Origin: Paracoccus sp. MKU1
GTDB lineage: Bacteria; Pseudomonadota; Alphaproteobacteria; Rhodobacterales; Rhodobacteraceae
NCBI RefSeq assembly: GCF_001447385.1
Contig: NZ_LLWQ01000163.1
Span: 38,243 to 102,242 of the forward strand
Direction: 5' to 3'
DNA length: 64,000 bases
In this document: positions 44,293 through 52,740 of the stretch, one piece after another
How positions within the stretch are numbered: position 1 is the first letter of the stretch
Layout of the letters: each line of letters begins with the position of its first letter
The notes under the pieces: model-generated
The model's input: only the letters and a program-made list of their open reading frames with translations
Databases searched by the model: none
Told to the model about the DNA's origin: nothing
Made by a program: the position numbers and the translations under genes

Positions 44293-45064
44293 CCTGCCTC
44301 CAGCGGTTGGCGCGGCTCTCCCAGGGCCGCAGCAGGAACAGGTCGATGGCCAGCATGACCGCGACGAAGGCCAGCGCCCAGGCCAGCACCCCGGTCACGT
44401 CGAAGCTGGAGAACAGCAGGTGGATCTTGAAGCCGACGCCGTTCGAGCGGCCGAGGAACTCGACCACCAGCACGATCTTCCAGATCAGCGAGATCCCGGC
44501 CCGCGCCGAGGCGGCGATATGCGGCGCGAGTTGCGGCAGCACGACATGGCGCAGCCGCGTCAGGGGCGCCATGCGAAAGGCGCGGGCCATGTCGTCCAGG
44601 TCCGGGCGCAGCGCCCGCGTGCCCTCGCGGATCATCACCACCACCACCGGGATCTTGTTCAGCGCCACGGCGAGGATGGCGGCGGTCTCGTTCAGCCCGA
44701 TCCAGATGTAGCACAGCACGATCACCACCAGCGCCGGCACGTTCAGCAGGATGATGAGGCCGGGGTTGAGCCATTGGTCGGCCCCGCGGCTGCGGCCCAT
44801 CCACAGCCCCAGCGCCATGCCCGCCGCCATGGCCAGCGCAAAGCTGGCGACGACGCGGAACAGGGTCATGCCGGCGTTGAACCACAGCTCCCCGGTCGCG
44901 GCAAGGCGCATGATGCGCGCCGCCACGTCCCAGGGCGCGGGCAGGGTCTGCGGCCGGTCGGTGAGCTGCGAGGCCAGGGTCCAGATCAGCAGCATCGCCA
45001 GGATCGACAGCACCCCGGGCACGAGGCCCGGGCGCGGCGACGGGGACTTGGGGGCTTTGGTCAA
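44282..45064 (-). CDS. ABC importer permease (SsuC/TauC-like)
   Basis: Protein of 260 aa with about six membrane segments; the EAA loop reads MARAFRMAPLTRLRHVVLPQ, then LAPHIAASARAGISLIWKIV. It belongs to the nitrate/sulfonate/taurine family. I start it at TTG 45064, 7 bases after the binding-protein stop with GGAG upstream; the in-frame ATG at 45112 lies inside that gene and would add a poor N-terminus. Operon order is binding protein, permease, ATPase. Confidence 0.88.
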   Translation of the reverse strand: MTKAPKSPSPRPGLVPGVLSILAMLLIWTLASQLTDRPQTLPAPWDVAARIMRLAATGELWFNAGMTLFRVVASFALAMAAGMALGLWMGRSRGADQWLNPGLIILLNVPALVVIVLCYIWIGLNETAAILAVALNKIPVVVVMIREGTRALRPDLDDMARAFRMAPLTRLRHVVLPQLAPHIAASARAGISLIWKIVLVVEFLGRSNGVGFKIHLLFSSFDVTGVLAWALAFVAVMLAIDLFLLRPWESRANRWRQDAA

Positions 45065-45071
45065 GGCGGCG

Positions 45072-46061
45072 TTACTCCGGCCACCAGAACAGGCCTTCGG
45101 GCAGGGTGGCAAGGCCGCCGGTCAGTTCCGCGCCGCCGAGTTCCGCCATGGTCGCGAACATCTTCTGCGCGTTTGCGGCATCGACCGGGCCGGGGGCGGG
45201 AATGCCGGCGCGCCAGCCGGCCTTCAGCGCCTGGAACTCGGCATCGTCCCCGGCCTCCATGATCGGGCGCAGCTCGTCCCAGGCGGCATCGTCACTGGCC
45301 AGCAGCTCCTTGGCGGCGCGGGATGCGCGCGCCAGGCCCTCGGCCAGCGCCGGATTGGCCGCGATCCAGTCGTCGCGCAGCACATAGCCCAAGAGCGGCG
45401 TCGAGGGATCGAGTCCCAGATCGCCGGCCGCCGTCTCGACCGAGAGCAGCTCGCGCATGCCGCGTGCCTTCATCTTGGCCTGGAAGTGCCAGAAGTTGAT
45501 CGCGGCATCGACCTCGCCGGTCTCGGCGGCATTCAGGATCATCGGCGGGGCGCCGAAGACCTGCTGCGTCACATCGGCCAGGTCCTCGCCCAGCTTCTCG
45601 CGCGACCAGGCGCGCAGGATCAGCCAGCTCTTGTCGACCGGGCCGCCGGCGATGCCGATCTTCCTGCCGCGAAGGTCGGCGAGCGACTGCGCCGGGCTGC
45701 CCTCGCGCACCATCACGCCGCCCACGGCGGTGGAATAGGGCAGGAAGCGGAAACCGGTGCCGCGCGCCCGCTGCTGTGCCACCCACAACCAGTCCGAGAC
45801 GATGGTATCGACCTCTCCCCCCTGCATGGCGACCTGGGTGGCGGGGTTGCCGGCCAGGATCATCGGTTGCAGCCGAAAGCCGTTGGCGATGTCGAAGCCG
45901 CGCCGGCGGATCGTCTCGATTTCCCAGTTGACGGTGCCGTTCTCCAGCGTGCCGACGCGGATCGCCGGGGGCTGGGCCGGGCCTTGCGCATGAACGGGCA
46001 GCGCCAGCCCGGCCAGGGCGGCGACCCCGGCCAGCAGGGTGATTCTGCGGCTGAACGGCAT
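45072..46061 (-). CDS. ABC importer periplasmic binding protein (SsuA/TauA-like)
   Basis: Protein of 329 aa. Signal peptide MPFSRRITLLAGVAALAGLA LPVHA. The fold segments are IRVGTLENGTVNWEIETI, QVAMQGGEVDTIVSDWLWVA, LADLRGRKIGIAGGPVDKSW and MILNAAETGEVDAAINFWHF. The family binds nitrate, sulfonates, taurine or related small molecules; the ligand here is not apparent. Its place between the pqq operon and the FIST/kinase genes suggests a compound tied to quinoprotein metabolism. AAGGGGGA precedes the ATG. Confidence 0.9.
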   Translation of the reverse strand: MPFSRRITLLAGVAALAGLALPVHAQGPAQPPAIRVGTLENGTVNWEIETIRRRGFDIANGFRLQPMILAGNPATQVAMQGGEVDTIVSDWLWVAQQRARGTGFRFLPYSTAVGGVMVREGSPAQSLADLRGRKIGIAGGPVDKSWLILRAWSREKLGEDLADVTQQVFGAPPMILNAAETGEVDAAINFWHFQAKMKARGMRELLSVETAAGDLGLDPSTPLLGYVLRDDWIAANPALAEGLARASRAAKELLASDDAAWDELRPIMEAGDDAEFQALKAGWRAGIPAPGPVDAANAQKMFATMAELGGAELTGGLATLPEGLFWWPE

Positions 46062-46252
46062 GGTGGTTTCCCCCTTGGATGCGCTCAAACTGCCATGTGC
46101 CCATATTTCGGCCAATACAACCGAAGTCGTAACCCGAAACCGGCTTTGCGGTCCAATGGGCTTGCGCCGGCGGGTGGCGGTCTTAAGATGGATGGGTAAA
46201 GGCCGGCGCGCCAAGGCCCCGGCCCCCCTGTCGTTTCTTTGGGAGGAGAACG

Positions 46253-46963
46253 ATGGCCTCAGCCGAAATGCAGTCGCAGGACCGCGCCGCATCGCCAAGG
46301 CTTTCCGCTGACCGCGTCCGCGAGATCCTGATCGTGGACGACCATCCGCTGATGTGCGACGCGCTGGCCCTGACGCTGAAGATCAGCTTCGGGCTCAGGA
46401 ACGTGCGCACCGCCCGCAGCCTTGCCGCCGCGCAAGAGCAGATCCGCAACCAGGGCGCCCCAGATGCGGTGATCCTGGACCTGAACCTGCCCGATGCCAA
46501 GGGCGCCGAGGGGTTGGTGACGCTGCGCCGCCAGATCCCGGACGTGCCGATCACCATGATCTCGGCCGATCTGGAAAACGCCATGATCTCGGCCGCGATG
46601 GCGGCCGGGGCGCAGGGCTATATCAGCAAGTCGCTGGGCCGCGAGGCGCTGGTGGACAGCCTGCGCCGCATGTGGGAGGGCGAGCGGGTGACGCCCGACA
46701 GCTACCAGCCCGAACATGCCGGCGAAGAGGATGCGGCCCGGGCCGAACTGGCCCGCCGCTTCGCCACGCTGACGCCGCAGCAGATGAAGATCCTGCGGCT
46801 GATCTGCCAGGGCAAGGCGAACAAGGAGATCAGCTACGAGCTCTCGATCGCCGAGGCGACGGTCAAGACCCACATCACCGCGATCATGTCCAAGATCAAC
46901 GCCCGCCGCCGCACCCAGGCGGTGCTGCTGGCCAATAGCGTCAGGCTGTTCGAACCCGCATGA
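46253..46963 (+). CDS. NarL/LuxR-family response regulator (FlhR candidate)
   Basis: Protein of 236 aa. Receiver domain (about 23-140): ILIVDDHPLMCDALALTLKI, phospho-acceptor Asp in AVILDLNLPDAKGAEG, and K in GYISKSLGREALVDSL. C-terminal LuxR helix-turn-helix (about 168-228): TLTPQQMKILRLICQGKANK, EISYELSIAEATVKTHITAI MSKI. It is the first gene of a set with a FIST protein and a hybrid kinase that overlap or nearly touch. Placement near pqq makes it a candidate for FlhR, which controls methanol and formaldehyde oxidation in P. denitrificans. Confidence 0.93.
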   Translation: MASAEMQSQDRAASPRLSADRVREILIVDDHPLMCDALALTLKISFGLRNVRTARSLAAAQEQIRNQGAPDAVILDLNLPDAKGAEGLVTLRRQIPDVPITMISADLENAMISAAMAAGAQGYISKSLGREALVDSLRRMWEGERVTPDSYQPEHAGEEDAARAELARRFATLTPQQMKILRLICQGKANKEISYELSIAEATVKTHITAIMSKINARRRTQAVLLANSVRLFEPA

Positions 46964-48141
46964 GCGCCGCGTCGCCCGAACCCTGGCCCGGCGCGCGGTC
47001 CGGGGCGCGGCCGGTGGTGCTGCCGCCCGCGCCCATCGCCGTCTCGGTGCCCGCCGCCGGCGCCGAGACCGCCCGGCGCATTGCCGCGGCGATGGCCCCC
47101 TTGCAGCCGGCGCTGGTGCTGCTGTTTGGCATGCCGGCCGAGGGGCTGCCCACGCTGGGCGCCGCGTTGCGCGAGCTGCTGGGCCAGGGCTGCCGGGTCG
47201 TCGGCTGTTCCTCGGTGGGCGAGATCGGCCCCGGCGGCTATTGCGCCGAGACGGTGACGGCGCTGGGATTCCCTGCGGCCAGCTTCCGGGTCGGGGTCTG
47301 CGTGCTGCGCGACCAGGCGCTGGTGCCGGTGTCGGAATGGATGTCCACGCTGCGCCGCTTTCACGCCGATTTCCGGCCCGACCTGCGGCGGTCCAGCTTC
47401 GGCGTGCTGCTGGCCGATGCGCTGGCCCGGCAGGAGGACGTGCTGACCGCGACGCTGGACGCGGCGATCCCCGGCCTGCCGATCGTCGGCGGCTCCAGCG
47501 CCGAGGGCATGCGCTTCGAGCCGACTTGCCAGATGCTCGATGGCGTGGCCCATCCCGGTGCGGCGCTGTTTCTGCTGGTCGAGACCGATCTGGCGGCGGC
47601 CGAGGTGTCCTTTTCGCATTTCAGCCCGACCGACCGGCGCGCGGTGGTGACTGCCGCCGACCGGCACAACCGCATCATCATGGAACTGAACGGCGAGCCG
47701 GCGGCCCAGGAATATGCCCGGTTGGCCGGCATTCCGGTCGATGCGCTGACGCCGACGGAATTCGCCCGCCATCCCTTGCTGCTTCGCACCGGGCGGCGCC
47801 ATCATGTCCGCGCGATCCGCGCCATCACCCCCGAGGGCGGCTTGCAGCTGCTTTCCGGGATCGAGGCCGGCAACATCCTGACGCTGGGCCGGGCGATGGA
47901 CATGATGCGCGGCTTTGCCGAGGCGCTGGACGCGCTGCCGCGGCCGCCGCTGATGGTGCTGGGCTTCGACTGCGTGCTGCGGCGGCTGGCGCTGGAGCGC
48001 GCCGGCATGGACGGGCAGATGTCGGAACTGCTGGCGCGTTACCGCGTCGCCGGCTTCAACACCTATGGCGAGCAGCACAGCGGCATGCATGTCAATCAGA
48101 CCTTCGTCGGCATGGCCTTGATGCCGCCCGAACCCGGCTGA
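46960..48141 (+). CDS. FIST-domain sensor protein
   Basis: Protein of 393 aa. FIST N domain (LVLLFGMPAEGLPTLGAALR, VVGCSSVGEIGPGGYCAETV, LPIVGGSSAEGMRF) spans about 45-235 and FIST C (AQEYARLAGIPVDALTPTEF, GLQLLSGIEAGNILTLGRAM, GFNTYGEQHSGMHVNQTFVG) about 240-385. FIST proteins are input modules thought to bind small ligands, often amino acids. It overlaps the regulator stop by 4 bases and ends 3 bases before the kinase gene. So it likely supplies the signal for the kinase, which has no sensor domain of its own. Confidence 0.92.
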   Translation: MSAASPEPWPGARSGARPVVLPPAPIAVSVPAAGAETARRIAAAMAPLQPALVLLFGMPAEGLPTLGAALRELLGQGCRVVGCSSVGEIGPGGYCAETVTALGFPAASFRVGVCVLRDQALVPVSEWMSTLRRFHADFRPDLRRSSFGVLLADALARQEDVLTATLDAAIPGLPIVGGSSAEGMRFEPTCQMLDGVAHPGAALFLLVETDLAAAEVSFSHFSPTDRRAVVTAADRHNRIIMELNGEPAAQEYARLAGIPVDALTPTEFARHPLLLRTGRRHHVRAIRAITPEGGLQLLSGIEAGNILTLGRAMDMMRGFAEALDALPRPPLMVLGFDCVLRRLALERAGMDGQMSELLARYRVAGFNTYGEQHSGMHVNQTFVGMALMPPEPG

Positions 48142-48144
48142 GCC

Positions 48145-49470
48145 ATGTTCCTGCGCGACGACGATCCCCCCGCCCGGCGGGTCGAAAAGCTGACGCGCAT
48201 CGCCGATGTGCTGGTCGAGCGCATCGACCGGCTGGAGGAAAGCCGCGGCTCGGCCTGGTCCATGTTCCAGGCCGCCGTGGCGCTGGAGCAGGAGGTGCAG
48301 GCCCGCACCCGCGAACTGGAACAGGCCCTGGCCGACCTGTCCGAGCGCAACCGCGAGCTGGCCGTCGCCCGCGCCTCGGCCGAGGAGGCGAACCGCTCCA
48401 AGACCCGCTTCCTGCGTGCGGCGAGCCACGACCTCTTGCAGCCCCTGTCGGCGGCCAAGCTGTTCCTGTCGGCGCTGAAGGACACCGCGCTCGATCCCTT
48501 GCAGCGCGAGCTGACCGACCGCCTGTCGGGGGCCTTCGAGTCGGTCGAGGAGTTGATGCATGCGGTGCTGGACATCTCGCGGCTGGACAGCCAGCGCATC
48601 GAGTTCCAGCGCAAGCCCGTCGATCTGGGCGAGCTGTTCCGCCGCCTCGCCATCGAATACGCGCCCATGGCCGAGGCCAAGGAGCTGCGGCTGAGCTTTG
48701 CACCGACCTCGGCCGTGGTGGAAAGCGACCCCACCTTTCTGCGGCGGATCGCGCAGAACCTGGTCTCCAATGCCATCAAGTATACCGACCGCGGCGGCGT
48801 GCTGGTCGGCGTGCGCAAGCGCGGCGAGCGGGCCTGGCTGGAGATCTATGACACCGGCATCGGCATCGCCGCCGCCGACCGCGCCCGCATCTTCGACGAG
48901 TTCCAGCGCATCGGCCGCGAGGGCGGCGCGCCCGGCATGGGGCTGGGCCTGTCCATCGTGCGCCGCGCCTGCGCCAAGCTGGGCCATCCCATCGCCATGG
49001 ATAGCGAGCCGGGGCGCGGCACCGTCTTTCGCGTCAGCCTGCCGCTGGTGGCGCCGGGGGCCGAGACCGCCCGGTCCGAAGGGGCCGGCCAGGGTTCGCA
49101 TCTGCGCGGTCGGGTGGCGCTGGTGGTCGAGAACGACGACGCCATGCGCCGCGCCCTGCAACTGGTGCTTCAGGACCGGCTGGGGATGGTGGCCCGCGTC
49201 TCGGGCGGCATTGCCGAGGCGCTGGCGCAGATGGGCGACGAGCCGCCCGACGTGGTGATCGCCGACTACAACCTCGACAACGGCGATACCGGCTTGCAGG
49301 CCATCGCCGCCTTGCGCGAGGCTGCGGGGCAGGTGGTGCCGGCCATCGTGGTCTCGGCCCGGCGCGCGCCGGAACTGGGCGGCGCCTGCCAGAGGATGGG
49401 CGTGCCGGTGCTGGAAAAACCCGTGCACCCCGAGGATCTGCAAGCCATGTTGCAGCAGATGCTGGCCTAA
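48145..49470 (+). CDS. Hybrid sensor histidine kinase (FlhS candidate)
   Basis: Protein of 441 aa. A coiled-coil (about 20-80) precedes the dimerisation/phospho-acceptor domain (FLRAASHDLLQPLSAAKLFL, near residue 90), then an ATPase domain (QNLVSNAIKYTDRGGVLVGV, YDTGIGI, GLGLSIVRRACAK, near 225-290). A C-terminal receiver (VALVVENDDAMRRALQLVLQ; VVIADYNLDNGDTGLQ with the Asp; VLEKPVHPEDL) completes it. No transmembrane or PAS domain is seen, so it is cytoplasmic. The adjacent FIST protein probably acts as sensor. The triplet may be the FlhRS-like C1 regulator; a homology search would settle it. Confidence 0.93.
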   Translation: MFLRDDDPPARRVEKLTRIADVLVERIDRLEESRGSAWSMFQAAVALEQEVQARTRELEQALADLSERNRELAVARASAEEANRSKTRFLRAASHDLLQPLSAAKLFLSALKDTALDPLQRELTDRLSGAFESVEELMHAVLDISRLDSQRIEFQRKPVDLGELFRRLAIEYAPMAEAKELRLSFAPTSAVVESDPTFLRRIAQNLVSNAIKYTDRGGVLVGVRKRGERAWLEIYDTGIGIAAADRARIFDEFQRIGREGGAPGMGLGLSIVRRACAKLGHPIAMDSEPGRGTVFRVSLPLVAPGAETARSEGAGQGSHLRGRVALVVENDDAMRRALQLVLQDRLGMVARVSGGIAEALAQMGDEPPDVVIADYNLDNGDTGLQAIAALREAAGQVVPAIVVSARRAPELGGACQRMGVPVLEKPVHPEDLQAMLQQMLA

Positions 49471-49554
49471 GACCAAAGCAGGAGACAGGGGGCGGCGGGC
49501 TTTCGCGCTGGCCCTGGCGGGGGCAGGGTCGCAAACAGGGAGGGAATGACCGGG

Positions 49555-50166
49555 ATGAAAGTCTTGCGAGGGCTCGCACTGATCGGACTGCTGGCCTCGC
49601 CGCTTTGGGCGGGCGAGGCGGGCGATCTGGTCTTTGCCGAGCGCGGTCCCTGGGACCTGTCGCAGGGGCCGCTGGTCTGGACGCTGCGCCAGACCGGCCC
49701 CGAGGTCGAGGGCTTCGCGCCCATGAGCGAGGGCACCGTTTCGCTTGCCGCTGCCGACCCCGCGGACGGCCAGCCGGCGCTGGAGCTGACCGAGGAGACG
49801 GCGCGCAGCAAACGCAGGATCGGTCCCTTCCCGGTCTCGGGCGGCGATCCGGCGCTGATCTTCTTTCTGGAAACCACCGCCCGGGACATGGCGGCGCTGA
49901 CCGGGGGCAGCCCGTTCTATATCCGCAACCGGCTGAAGGATGCGCTGTTCCGCGACGGCGAGGTGCGGCGCGAGGGCACGGCGACCGTCGCCGTCTTCGC
50001 GCCCTTCCGCGAAGACCAGAACCGCGAGCGCATGTTCGGCTTCGACACGCTGGAGCTGCGCTTCACCCTGGGCGATCCGAAGCGGCCGATCCGGCGCATG
50101 CTGGCCGAGACCGGCCCGCTGGCCGGCGGGCGGCCGGCCTATCACAGCGAGATGGTGTTGAAATGA
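49555..50166 (+). CDS. Uncharacterised exported protein next to the kinase gene
   Basis: Protein of about 203 aa. Signal peptide MKVLRGLALIGLLASPLWAG. The rest is beta-rich with no cysteine after the leader: DLVFAERGPWDLSQGPLVWT, EVEGFAPMSEGTVSLAAADP, FPVSGGDPALIFFLETTARD, FREDQNRERMFGFDTLELRF. I recognise no family. The next gene overlaps it by 4 bases. It may act with quinoproteins in the periplasm. ATG 49546 is an alternative start, behind GGGAGGGA at very short spacing. Confidence 0.75.
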   Translation: MKVLRGLALIGLLASPLWAGEAGDLVFAERGPWDLSQGPLVWTLRQTGPEVEGFAPMSEGTVSLAAADPADGQPALELTEETARSKRRIGPFPVSGGDPALIFFLETTARDMAALTGGSPFYIRNRLKDALFRDGEVRREGTATVAVFAPFREDQNRERMFGFDTLELRFTLGDPKRPIRRMLAETGPLAGGRPAYHSEMVLK

Positions 50167-50501
50167 TCCGGGCAATCCTGACGGCAGCCCTGACGCTTTC
50201 GGCCGGCATGGCCGAGGCGCAGGCGGTGAACGACTATCCGACCAACGCGCGGGCGGACTATGTCTTCGTCTGCATGGCGACGAACGGCCAGACCCGCGAG
50301 ATGCTGGACAGGTGCAGCTGCGCCATCGACCAGATCGCCGAGATCCTGCCCTATGACGATTACGTCAGGGCCGAGACGGTGCTGGCCATGCGCCAGACCG
50401 CCGGCGAGCGGGCGGGCATCTTCCGCCAGGGCATCGCCGTCAACGACATCGTTGCCAACTTCCGCCGCGCCGAGGCCGAGGCCGAGATCCTCTGCTTCTG
50501 A
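50163..50501 (+). CDS. Small exported protein with conserved-looking cysteines
   Basis: Protein of 112 aa. Signal peptide MIRAILTAALTLSAGMAEAQ. Mature part has NARADYVFVCMATNGQTREM then LDRCSCAIDQIAEILPYDDY and ends EAEAEILCF, giving four cysteines in a helical protein (a C-x16-C-x-C spacing with a final C). Two disulfides in the periplasm are likely. I do not recognise the family. It overlaps the preceding exported protein, so the two probably function together near PQQ enzymes. Confidence 0.78.
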   Translation: MIRAILTAALTLSAGMAEAQAVNDYPTNARADYVFVCMATNGQTREMLDRCSCAIDQIAEILPYDDYVRAETVLAMRQTAGERAGIFRQGIAVNDIVANFRRAEAEAEILCF

Positions 50502-50559
50502 ACTGGACAATCCACGCGCCCCGCGCTTCCTTGGCGGCAAAGCTGAACAGGAGAAAGCC

Positions 50560-51342
50560 ATGGATCTGGGGATCAGGGGCAAGCGGGGCCTTGTCTGCGC
50601 CGCGTCGAAGGGCTTGGGCCGGGCCTGCGCCGAGGCGTTGGCCGAGGCCGGGGTCGATCTGGTCATCAACGCCCGCGGCGCCGAGGCGCTGGAGGCCGCG
50701 GCGCAGGAGATCGCGGCGCGGCACGGGGTGGCGGTCACGCCGGTCGCCGCCGACATCACCACCGAGGAAGGCCGCGCCGCCGTGCTCGACGCGCTGGGCG
50801 GGCGGGCCGACATCCTGATCAACAATGCCGGCGGCCCGCCGCCCGGCAGCTGGACCGACTGGTCGCGCGAGGATTTCATCAGGGCCATCGACGCCAACAT
50901 GCTGACCGCCGTCGCGCTGATGCAGGCGCTGGTGCCCGGCATGATGGAACGCGGCTGGGGCAGGGTGGTCAACATCACCTCGCAATCCGTGCGCTCGCCC
51001 ATCGCGGTGCTGGGCCTGTCGAATACCGCCCGCGCCGGGCTGACCGGCTTTGTCGCCGGCATGTCGCGGCAGGTGGCGCCGCATGGCGTGGTGGTGAACA
51101 ACTTGCTGCCCGGCATCCATGCCACCGACCGCGCCGAGAGCCTCGATTCGGCGGTGGCCAAGGCCGAGGGCATCGGCTTGGACGAGGCCCGCCGCCGCCG
51201 CGAGGCGACCATCCCGACCCGCAGCTATGGCCGGCCCGAGGATTTCGGCGCCGCCTGCGCCTTTCTGTGCAGCCAGCAGGCGCGGTTCATGGTCGGGCAG
51301 AACGTCCTGCTGGACGGGGGCGCGCTGAACGTCTCGATCTGA
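50560..51342 (+). CDS. SDR family oxidoreductase
   Basis: Protein of 260 aa. The cofactor loop is AASKGLGRACAEALAEAG near residue 13. NNAGGPPPGSWTDWSREDFI near 90 is distinctive. The catalytic tyrosine is not evident: after NITSQSVRSPIAVLGLSNTA the usual YxxxK position reads LSNTARAG, so both Tyr and Lys are lost. The end VLLDGGALNVSI is typical. This YxxxK-lacking SDR subgroup (NTARAG) occurs widely, so it may use different chemistry. GGAGAAAGCC precedes the ATG. Confidence 0.87.
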   Translation: MDLGIRGKRGLVCAASKGLGRACAEALAEAGVDLVINARGAEALEAAAQEIAARHGVAVTPVAADITTEEGRAAVLDALGGRADILINNAGGPPPGSWTDWSREDFIRAIDANMLTAVALMQALVPGMMERGWGRVVNITSQSVRSPIAVLGLSNTARAGLTGFVAGMSRQVAPHGVVVNNLLPGIHATDRAESLDSAVAKAEGIGLDEARRRREATIPTRSYGRPEDFGAACAFLCSQQARFMVGQNVLLDGGALNVSI

Positions 51343-51346
51343 AAGA

Positions 51347-51386
51347 CCGGGCGGCAGAAGGCTCTTGCCAGAATCCTGCCGCCCGG
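51347..51386 (+). terminator. Terminator of the SDR gene
   Basis: CCGGGCGGCAG (51347-51357) pairs with CTGCCGCCCGG (51376-51386), 11 bp perfect, with an 18-base loop; no T run. The gcv promoter -35 lies in the loop. Confidence 0.55.
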
Positions 51387-51393
51387 CTACGAC
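51365..51393 (+). promoter_or_regulatory. Putative gcv operon promoter
   Basis: -35 TTGCCA (51365-51370), 17-base spacer, -10 TACGAC (51388-51393). Transcription would begin near 51400, just before the glycine riboswitch. It overlaps the preceding terminator hairpin. Confidence 0.45.
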
Positions 51394-51403
51394 GAAAGGC
51401 GGA

Positions 51404-51575
51404 AATCGGGAGACATTGGCGCAAGCCAGGGCCGAAGGAGCAACCGCCCCGGGAATCTCTCAGGCAAAGGGACCGTTTTCCAATGTACGCTCTGGAGAGA
51501 GGCGGCAGGTGCCGTCCGCCGAAGGGATAACGATCTCAGGCGCCCCCGTTTCGGGGTAGGGACAGAGGGGGCATC
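51404..51575 (+). promoter_or_regulatory. Tandem glycine riboswitch
   Basis: Two glycine aptamers in series precede gcvT. Aptamer 1 (about 51406-51476) carries GGGAGAC, GGGCCGAAGGAGCAACC and AATCTCTCAGGCAAAGGGAC. Aptamer 2 (about 51490-51572) carries CTCTGGAGAGA, CGCCGAAGGGATAACG, ATCTCAGGC and GGGGTAGGGACAGAGG. The GCCGAAGG-GCAA and CTCAGGCAAAGGACCG blocks are the diagnostic motifs, separated by the usual short linker. In this class glycine binding switches the downstream gcv genes on. An expression platform (terminator or sequestered ribosome site) between 51573 and 51612 is not obvious by eye. Confidence 0.9.
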
Positions 51576-51611
51576 TAACCGGGCGGGATCGATCCGTCCG
51601 CAAGACAGGGG

Positions 51612-52730
51612 ATGCCCATGGCCGAGCTTCGGCGCACGATGCTATACGACCTGCACCTTTCGCGCGGCGCGAAGATGGTGCCCTTTGCCGGCTGGGAAAT
51701 GCCGGTGCAATATCCGATGGGCGTGCTGAACGAGCACCTGCATACCCGCAGCCATGCCGGGCTGTTCGATGTCAGCCACATGGGCCAGGTGATCCTGCGC
51801 GGGCCGGGCGCGGCCGAGGCGCTGGAGGGGCTGGTGCCCGCCGATATCGTCGGGCTGGCCGAGGGCCGGCAGCGTTACGGCCTGTTCACCAATGACGCGG
51901 GCGGCATCCTCGACGACCTGATGATCGCCAACAAGGGCGACCACCTGCTGCTGGTGGTGAACGCCGCCTGCGCCGAACAGGACATCGCCCATCTGCGCCA
52001 GCTGGAGGCGCGCGGGATTTCGGTCGAGCCGGTGACGGATCGCGGCTTGCTGGCGCTGCAAGGCCCCGAGGCCGAGGCGGTGCTGGCGCGGCTGGTTCCC
52101 GGCGTGGCGGCGATGCGCTTCATGGACGTGGCCGAGTTCGACTGGCAGGGCGCCACGCTCTGGCTCAGCCGCTCGGGCTATACCGGCGAGGACGGGTTCG
52201 AGATTTCCGTGCCCGGGGACCGGGTGGTCGCCTTTGCCGAGGCGCTGCTGGCCGAGCCCGAGGTCGCGCCCATCGGGCTGGGCGCCCGCGACAGCCTGCG
52301 GCTGGAGGCGGGGATGCCGCTCTACGGCCATGACATGGACGGCTCGACCCTGCCCGGCGAGGCGGGGCTGGGCTGGTCGATCCCCAAGGCGCGGCGCGCC
52401 GGCGGTGCGCGGGCGGGCGGTTTCCCGGGCGCCGATCCCATCTTGAGGGAACTGGCCGCAGGTCCCGTCCGCAGCCGCATGGGCCTGCGTCCCGAGGGCC
52501 GTGCCCCGATCCGCGAGGGGGTCGAGATCTTTGACGCGGCCGAGGGCGGCACGGCGATCGGCACGGTCTGCTCGGGTGGCTTCGGCCCCTCGGTCGGCGG
52601 GCCGGTCGCCATGGCGATCCTGCCCGCCGGGCTTGCCCCCGGCGCGACCCTCTGGGCCGAGCTGCGCGGCAAGCGCATTCCGGTGGCCGTCACCCCGCTT
52701 CCCTTCCACAACCCGAGCTATAAGCGCTGA
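51612..52730 (+). CDS. gcvT: Aminomethyltransferase (glycine cleavage T-protein)
   Basis: Protein of 372 aa using tetrahydrofolate to take the methylene group from glycine on the H-protein and release ammonia. Seen: [20 protein letters not shown], then [20 protein letters not shown], a catalytic region [39 protein letters not shown] and [19 protein letters not shown]. The start may be 51612 or 51618. First gene of gcvT-gcvH-gcvP, controlled by the riboswitch. Confidence 0.95.
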   Translation: MPMAELRRTMLYDLHLSRGAKMVPFAGWEMPVQYPMGVLNEHLHTRSHAGLFDVSHMGQVILRGPGAAEALEGLVPADIVGLAEGRQRYGLFTNDAGGILDDLMIANKGDHLLLVVNAACAEQDIAHLRQLEARGISVEPVTDRGLLALQGPEAEAVLARLVPGVAAMRFMDVAEFDWQGATLWLSRSGYTGEDGFEISVPGDRVVAFAEALLAEPEVAPIGLGARDSLRLEAGMPLYGHDMDGSTLPGEAGLGWSIPKARRAGGARAGGFPGADPILRELAAGPVRSRMGLRPEGRAPIREGVEIFDAAEGGTAIGTVCSGGFGPSVGGPVAMAILPAGLAPGATLWAELRGKRIPVAVTPLPFHNPSYKR

Positions 52731-52740
52731 GAGGCAAGGC

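Noticed and set aside
45065..45112. ATG start for the ABC permease inside the binding-protein gene
   Set aside because: It would add a 16-residue tail copied from another frame; a TTG with GGAG just after the preceding stop fits better.
46834..50175. A 1113-codon minus-strand frame
   Set aside because: Antisense to the FIST and kinase genes; biased composition and no family match.
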